Origin: Hydrogenophaga crassostreae
GTDB lineage: Bacteria > Pseudomonadota > Gammaproteobacteria > Burkholderiales > Burkholderiaceae_C
NCBI RefSeq assembly: GCF_001761385.1
Contig: NZ_CP017476.1
Coordinates: forward strand, 3,833,501-3,897,500
Direction of reading: 5' to 3'
Length of the DNA stretch: 64,000 nucleotides
Position 1 is the stretch's first letter, and each line of letters begins with the position of its first letter. Both the position numbers and the translations under genes were made by a program. Positions 62,809-64,000 of the stretch are shown one piece after another. Under the pieces are notes generated by a model that saw only the letters and a list, made by a program, of their open reading frames with translations, did not search any database and had not been told where the DNA came from.

Positions 62809-63939
62809 CTATGGCAACAGGCGAAGCAACTGCCCCTTGGACGAATCGGTGAGCAGGTAAATGAATCCGTCCGGCCCTTGGCGCACATCGCGCACGCGCT
62901 GTTTCAGGTCGGGCAGCAACTTGTCTTCCTCCTGCACCTGCCCGTTCGCCAATTGCAAACGCGCCACATAACCAAATTTCAGGGAACCCACCAGCAGATT
63001 GCCTTGCCAGTCTTTGCCATAGCGATCGCTGCTCACAAAGGCCATGCCCGATGGCGCAATGGACGGCACCCAGTAGTGCACCGGTTGCTCCAAGCCAGCT
63101 TGCTGCGTGATGCCCGCCCCGATGGCGCCACCGCCGTAGTTCTCGCCATAGGTGATCACAGGCCAGCCATAGTTTTTACCGGCTTCGGGATGGTTCAACT
63201 CGTCGCCGCCTTGCGGGCCATGCTCGATGGTCCACAAACGGCCATCGGGGCCGAGCGTGGCACCTTGCAGGTTGCGGTGCCCATAGCTCCAGATCTCAGG
63301 CAAGGCGCCCGGCTTTTTCACCAACGGGTTATCGGCGGGTGCGCTGCCATCCTTTTTGAGCAGGCGCACGATCTTGCCGAGGTGGTTGTCCAGCGTTTGC
63401 GCATCGTCTTTGCGGCTGTAGCGGTCGCCCAACGTGAGGAAAAGGGTGTTGGCATCGGCATCCACAATGCGGCAGCCAAAATGGGCGCGACTCACCACTT
63501 TGGGCCGCTGGCTGAACAACACCTTGACCCCTTCCAGGCGGCTCGCATCGTCAGACAGGCGCGCAGAGGCCAGCGCCGTCGAGTTGCCCGAAGCCCCCGA
63601 TTGCGCAGGCTCCGAATAGCAAAAATAGACCGTGCGGTTCCTGGCGAAATCGCGGTCGGTGACCACATCCAGCAAACCGCCCTGCCCTGTGGCCTCGATC
63701 CGCGGCAAGCCTTCGACTGGCGGGCCGATGCGGCCATCGGGCTGCACCACGCGCAAGCGCCCCGGCCGCTCGGTCACGAGCATGCGACCACCACCAATAA
63801 AGGCCAGCCCCCAGGGATTCTGAAACCCCTGGGCCACCAGTTCGGTTCGCAGGTCGTTGCCCGCCCCGGCAGCCACATTGCAAAGCAATGCCAGCGCCCA
63901 CAGCAAACCAGGTTTGATCAACGAACGAATGGTGCCCAT
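62809..63939 (-). CDS. PQQ-dependent sugar dehydrogenase-like protein (Asd/YliI type)
   Basis: The protein has 376 residues with a signal peptide (~1-27, ALALLCNVAAGAG). The beta-propeller of soluble aldose dehydrogenases shows GFQNPWGLAFIGGGRMLVTERPGRLRVV, GQGGLLDVVTDRDFARNRTVYFCYSEP, the SYGHRNLQGATLGPDGRLWTIEHGPQGGDELN block, and GKNYGWPVITYGENY. The His and Arg of these blocks bind PQQ. AGGAG precedes ATG 63939. It lies at the right side of the window with ~60 bases beyond its start, and its true substrate (aldose or other) is unknown. It is followed after 226 bases by the ATP-grasp gene, on the same strand. Confidence 0.88.
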   Translation of the reverse strand: MGTIRSLIKPGLLWALALLCNVAAGAGNDLRTELVAQGFQNPWGLAFIGGGRMLVTERPGRLRVVQPDGRIGPPVEGLPRIEATGQGGLLDVVTDRDFARNRTVYFCYSEPAQSGASGNSTALASARLSDDASRLEGVKVLFSQRPKVVSRAHFGCRIVDADANTLFLTLGDRYSRKDDAQTLDNHLGKIVRLLKKDGSAPADNPLVKKPGALPEIWSYGHRNLQGATLGPDGRLWTIEHGPQGGDELNHPEAGKNYGWPVITYGENYGGGAIGAGITQQAGLEQPVHYWVPSIAPSGMAFVSSDRYGKDWQGNLLVGSLKFGYVARLQLANGQVQEEDKLLPDLKQRVRDVRQGPDGFIYLLTDSSKGQLLRLLP

Positions 63940-64000
63940 TTCGGTGCTCCTAGCCAAAAGGCCTGATGCCGAACCAGGCGGCATGCAGCCAGAAAACAAA

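Overview
The window is a GC-rich (roughly 60-65%) chromosomal segment of a motile, aerobic betaproteobacterium. Protein styles and gene families (MipA/OmpV porin-like protein, TRAP solute receptor, CheV, NsrR with iron-sulfur ligands, NnrS, DUF3014, SenA/SenB) point to Burkholderiales, probably Comamonadaceae. The family-level placement is inference from sequence style, not from a marker gene. No rRNA, tRNA, CRISPR array, insertion sequence or prophage was seen.

Layout. 1-4.4 kb: the 3' end of a dimethylformamidase-like gene, then a lower-GC accessory patch with an XRE-HTH/acetyltransferase-like fusion and small lipoproteins. 4.6-11.5 kb: YHS-domain, TerB-like, CheV, MipA-like, zinc-peptidase-like, orphan TRAP receptor and rhodanese genes. 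11.7-12.1 kb: a solitary small gene with its own promoter and terminator that encodes a double-glycine-leader peptide. 12.3-20 kb: a chemoreceptor behind a FliA-type promoter, a coupled amidohydrolase / FixH-like / di-haem peroxidase operon, GAF and EcsC-like genes, two decayed genes and a GIY-YIG-like gene. 20-28 kb: assorted metabolism and RNA modification.

28-37.6 kb is the most striking region. selD (senC), senB and senA form the known selenoneine pathway. egtD, which supplies hercynine, lies next to them. A phosphonate-type ABC importer follows whose family is proposed to carry selenium oxyanions, then an SMR transporter and a methyltransferase. Together these could cover uptake, activation, selenosugar formation, C-Se bond formation on hercynine, and possibly export or methylation.

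40.3-46.6 kb: a group III truncated haemoglobin gene overlaps sufB and heads a sufBCDSUT operon. Upstream lies a 23-bp NsrR-like operator. Two more such operators lie between nnrS and nsrR near 53.5 kb, so nitric-oxide sensing, nnrS, two DUF2249 genes, fdxA and the suf operon look like one NsrR regulon. 46.7-54.5 kb otherwise holds serA, a PLP-binding protein, a P450, a PAS protein and a phosphoesterase. 54.5-64 kb: a solitary sdhB, a 1063-residue BTAD-ATPase-TPR regulator divergent from a second (group I) truncated haemoglobin, an ATP-grasp / YHS lipoprotein / patatin operon, and a PQQ-type sugar dehydrogenase.
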